From CAWFFV01 sp963814985 (GTDB lineage: Bacteria; Chloroflexota; Ktedonobacteria; Ktedonobacterales; Ktedonobacteraceae): a stretch of DNA of 64,000 bases. Positions 62,101 to 64,000 of this stretch are shown here, piece after piece; within the stretch, counting starts at the first letter, position 1, and each line of letters starts with the position of its first letter. The position numbers and the translations under genes are program-made. Under the pieces are notes generated by a model that did no database searches, was not told the DNA's origin, and saw nothing but the letters and a program-made list of their open reading frames with translations. Location: the NCBI GenBank assembly GCA_963814985.1, contig CAWFFV010000047.1:1-64000 (forward strand). The letters are read 5' to 3'.

Positions 62101-62539
62101 CCTCTGCATCACATCCACCAACACGTAGGAACGCAGCGTAGGCCCTTTGAGTTTCCCACGGGTTGCGCAACGAGATGCACATTCGCCTGAAATGGCTCTA
62201 CAAGCCCATTCAACGCTCGCGCCTTTTTCTGGCGAGGAATCAGGAATACCCCCGCCTGATGAAAGCGGAAGAGCCATGAAGAATGTTCTCAAGCCAAATT
62301 ACTGATGAGTTACATCTCGTTGCGCAACCTGTGGGCAGAGCCAAATTATTCATAAAGTGTCACGGTATGATCTACTCCACTCCTTGCGGATCTCTCCGAA
62401 GATGTCGTATCATTCTTCATGGGATTATCCTTTCTTTGCAACAAATCGTTATTTTGCAAGGATTATCCCTTCTTTTTCCCTCTCTGGTAATCCCCTTTCC
62501 TAGTAGTTGGAATCAATGTGTAGTAGAAGGAACATATAT
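62101..62539. other. Intergenic region, no convincing gene
   Basis: A minus-strand frame (62083-62292, CATRGKLKGPTLRSYVLVDV) has a vague resemblance to transposase C-termini but no supporting motif. Otherwise nothing is seen. Confidence 0.3.
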
Positions 62540-63622
62540 ATGTATAGATGGTTATACGTTGCTATTCTATTTTTCTCCCTCTTTTCTGGCATTGCGCTTG
62601 CCTCCTGTGGAGACGCTCCCCTAGGAGGATATCTCTCACAAACAGCCACATCGATTATGTTCATTCAATTTACAGCGACAGGCCAGAACCAACAGCAGAT
62701 CAATGGCAATATCAGCGAGGTGGAGGAAAACACGAACGATAATCCGCCAGAAATCAAAACATCAACGACGGCGTTTACTGGCGTCAAAAATGGCTCTGCG
62801 CTTACACTCACTATTTCTTTCTTTGGCATCTCCTCATCTTATACTGGCTCTTTAAACGGTAATACGCTCATATTAGGCCTTCCGCAATCGGATGGTAGCA
62901 TACAGGCACAACAGTTCGTTGCATCATCACTTCAGCAATACAACCAAGCAGTTGCTGTACTGCACAAGCAAGTGGCGAACCAAGTGCTGCAATATAACAA
63001 TACCCAAGCCACGGCCACAGCGGCGCAATCTACCGCTGTGGCACAACAACAAGAACAGCAGGCAGTGCAAGATGCCAATCAGCGACTTGCAAACGACCTC
63101 TCGTCCCTCCAACAGGATAGTGAGACACTTGTGCAGTTCTCGGAGAGCAATACACTCCAAGGATATGGAAAAGACTGGCAACAGATGCAGGACGATTATA
63201 CAACTGAACAGCAACAGGCCCAGCAAGGATGTGGGCCAAGCAACTCTAATCAGAATCAAGCTTCGGCTGATGCTAATCAAGTAGATGCAGATGACAACCA
63301 GATATCTGCTGACGATAACCAATTTAGCGCCGATAAAACACAATACGATCTCGAAACCTCAGCAATCCAGACCGATATGCAAAACGTCCAGAACGACTGG
63401 ACGCAACTGCAACAGGCTGTGGCCAATAATTCAAGTATGATACCAGGAGCAGCCTATACTGCAAGCAACGTACAATCTGCGATCAATCAGGGCAAGAAGG
63501 CAGTAAGTACGGCTCAAGGAATTTGGGGGAGAGCTCAATCAAGTGTGAACCAGTACGACCAGGAAGCAAGCGCCTTGCAGAAAAAAGCAGATGCCCTCCC
63601 TGATAATATGAATTGTAATTAA
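62540..63622 (+). CDS. Gln/Asn-rich lipoprotein with coiled-coil segments
   Basis: The ATG at 62540 after AGAAGG was chosen because it places a signal peptide at the start. The product has 360 residues. A lipobox LASC ends at Cys23 after a hydrophobic stretch (VAILFFSLFSGIALA). The first 120 residues form a beta-rich domain (KNGSALTLTISFFGISSSYT). The rest is helical and rich in Gln, Asn, Ala and Asp, with heptad-like runs (ADANQVDADDNQISADDNQF). It would be anchored to the outer face of the membrane. No family is recognised. A long inverted repeat follows the stop at once. Confidence 0.75.
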   Translation: MYRWLYVAILFFSLFSGIALASCGDAPLGGYLSQTATSIMFIQFTATGQNQQQINGNISEVEENTNDNPPEIKTSTTAFTGVKNGSALTLTISFFGISSSYTGSLNGNTLILGLPQSDGSIQAQQFVASSLQQYNQAVAVLHKQVANQVLQYNNTQATATAAQSTAVAQQQEQQAVQDANQRLANDLSSLQQDSETLVQFSESNTLQGYGKDWQQMQDDYTTEQQQAQQGCGPSNSNQNQASADANQVDADDNQISADDNQFSADKTQYDLETSAIQTDMQNVQNDWTQLQQAVANNSSMIPGAAYTASNVQSAINQGKKAVSTAQGIWGRAQSSVNQYDQEASALQKKADALPDNMNCN

Positions 63623-63736
63623 GGAGAGCATTCCAAAACGGGGGCTGAACGAAGAAGTCGACCTCGAAAGACTGAGGAAGGCTAGAGATACCATTTGATC
63701 ACAGGGCTCTCTAGCCCCCGAAATGGAATACTCTCC
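63623..63736. repeat. Inverted repeat pair, 24-base arms
   Basis: The arm 63623-63646 (starts GGAGAGCATTCC) pairs with 63713-63736 at 20 of 24 positions around a 66-base spacer. It begins one base after the lipoprotein stop and ends where the IS3 fragment begins. A terminator, a MITE-like element or an IS end are possible. Confidence 0.6.
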
Positions 63737-64000
63737 TGGTCATACAAGCTCTGCGTATGGCACTGGCTCGTCGCCGTCCACAGGCCGGATTACTCCACCA
63801 TTCCGACCGTGGAAGTACCTATACGAGCGAGAGCTATCAAGAAGTTTTGGAGCAAGAAGGCATGCAAGTAAGCATGAGCCGTACTGCTGATTGTTACGAT
63901 AATGCGGCAATGGAATCCTTCTTTCATAGTTTCAAAGGTGAATGTATTGATTACCAGTCATTTCAGACACGAACCCAAGCCAGGAGCATTACCTTTGATT
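63737..64000 (+). pseudogene. IS3-family transposase (OrfB) C-terminal fragment, cut by window edge
   Basis: The frame gives LHHSDRGSTYTSESYQEVL, the block around the second catalytic Asp of the rve/DDE core, then DCYDNAAMESFFHSFKGECI with the catalytic Glu. The N-terminal part of OrfB and all of OrfA are missing on the left, where the inverted repeat abuts. The right side continues past the window. Confidence 0.8.

Noticed and set aside
62083..62292. Minus-strand ORF with a transposase-like tail
   Set aside because: No catalytic motif, no ends and no clear start; the likeness is too vague to call.

Overview
The window is a gene-dense accessory region with many decayed mobile elements. It most resembles a very large, transposon-laden Ktedonobacteria-like (Chloroflexota) genome or one of its megaplasmids. 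That placement is inferred from gene style: XRE-STAND fusions, kinase-WD40 and TPR proteins, double-MerR regulators, and many TnpB and IscB relics. It was not tested by any search. No tRNA, rRNA or CRISPR array was seen.

Layout. 1-8.8 kb: two replication-like modules. The second (5.75-8.84 kb) is a frameshifted initiator-like gene followed by a DnaC/IstB-type helicase loader and a small ORF. An ISL3 relic, a frameshifted cupin gene and a repeated GC-rich motif lie between the two. 9-12 kb: a truncated IscB copy, an HTH relic and a decayed TnpB element. 11.9-18.2 kb: a decayed lasso-peptide-like cluster with a candidate precursor, an asparagine-synthetase-like cyclase, a PqqD-like RRE protein, a transglutaminase-like B2 protein and an ABC exporter, split by another TnpB element. 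18.2-20.5 kb: an intact IS4/IS50-type insertion sequence with a 9-bp target duplication, inserted in a double-MerR regulator gene. 20.8-26 kb: broken hydrolase and threonine aldolase genes, an intact methyltransferase and a TnpB element. 26-33 kb: an XRE-NACHT membrane protein, a P450, an XRE-GAF regulator and a full-length but frameshifted IscB with its probable omega-RNA region. 33.3-41.6 kb: membrane-anchored proteins of unknown function, a Ser/Thr kinase-WD40 protein and a STAND-like ATPase plus TPR operon. 42.1-43.3 kb: non-coding, with strong hairpins.

43.3-61.5 kb is the centrepiece: a class 1 DISARM-like anti-phage operon. It encodes a DrmD SNF2 helicase, a DrmMI adenine methylase, DrmA and DrmB (DUF1998). 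Between drmMI and drmA sits an unusual insert: a stand-alone Mrr N-terminal-domain protein, a GmrSD-like DUF262 nuclease with an in-frame amber codon, a RelE-like/UvrD helicase fusion and a 45-residue coupled ORF. The DrmA frame starts with an extra, possibly STAS-like N-terminus. No drmC (PLD nuclease) is present in the window. After it come a GIY-YIG protein, a Gln/Asn-rich lipoprotein and an IS3 fragment at the edge.

Many genes carry one-base frameshifts, often in short homopolymers, while neighbours of 2-3 kb are intact. These could be real decay or uncorrected read errors. Genes called pseudogenes here should be read with that doubt.
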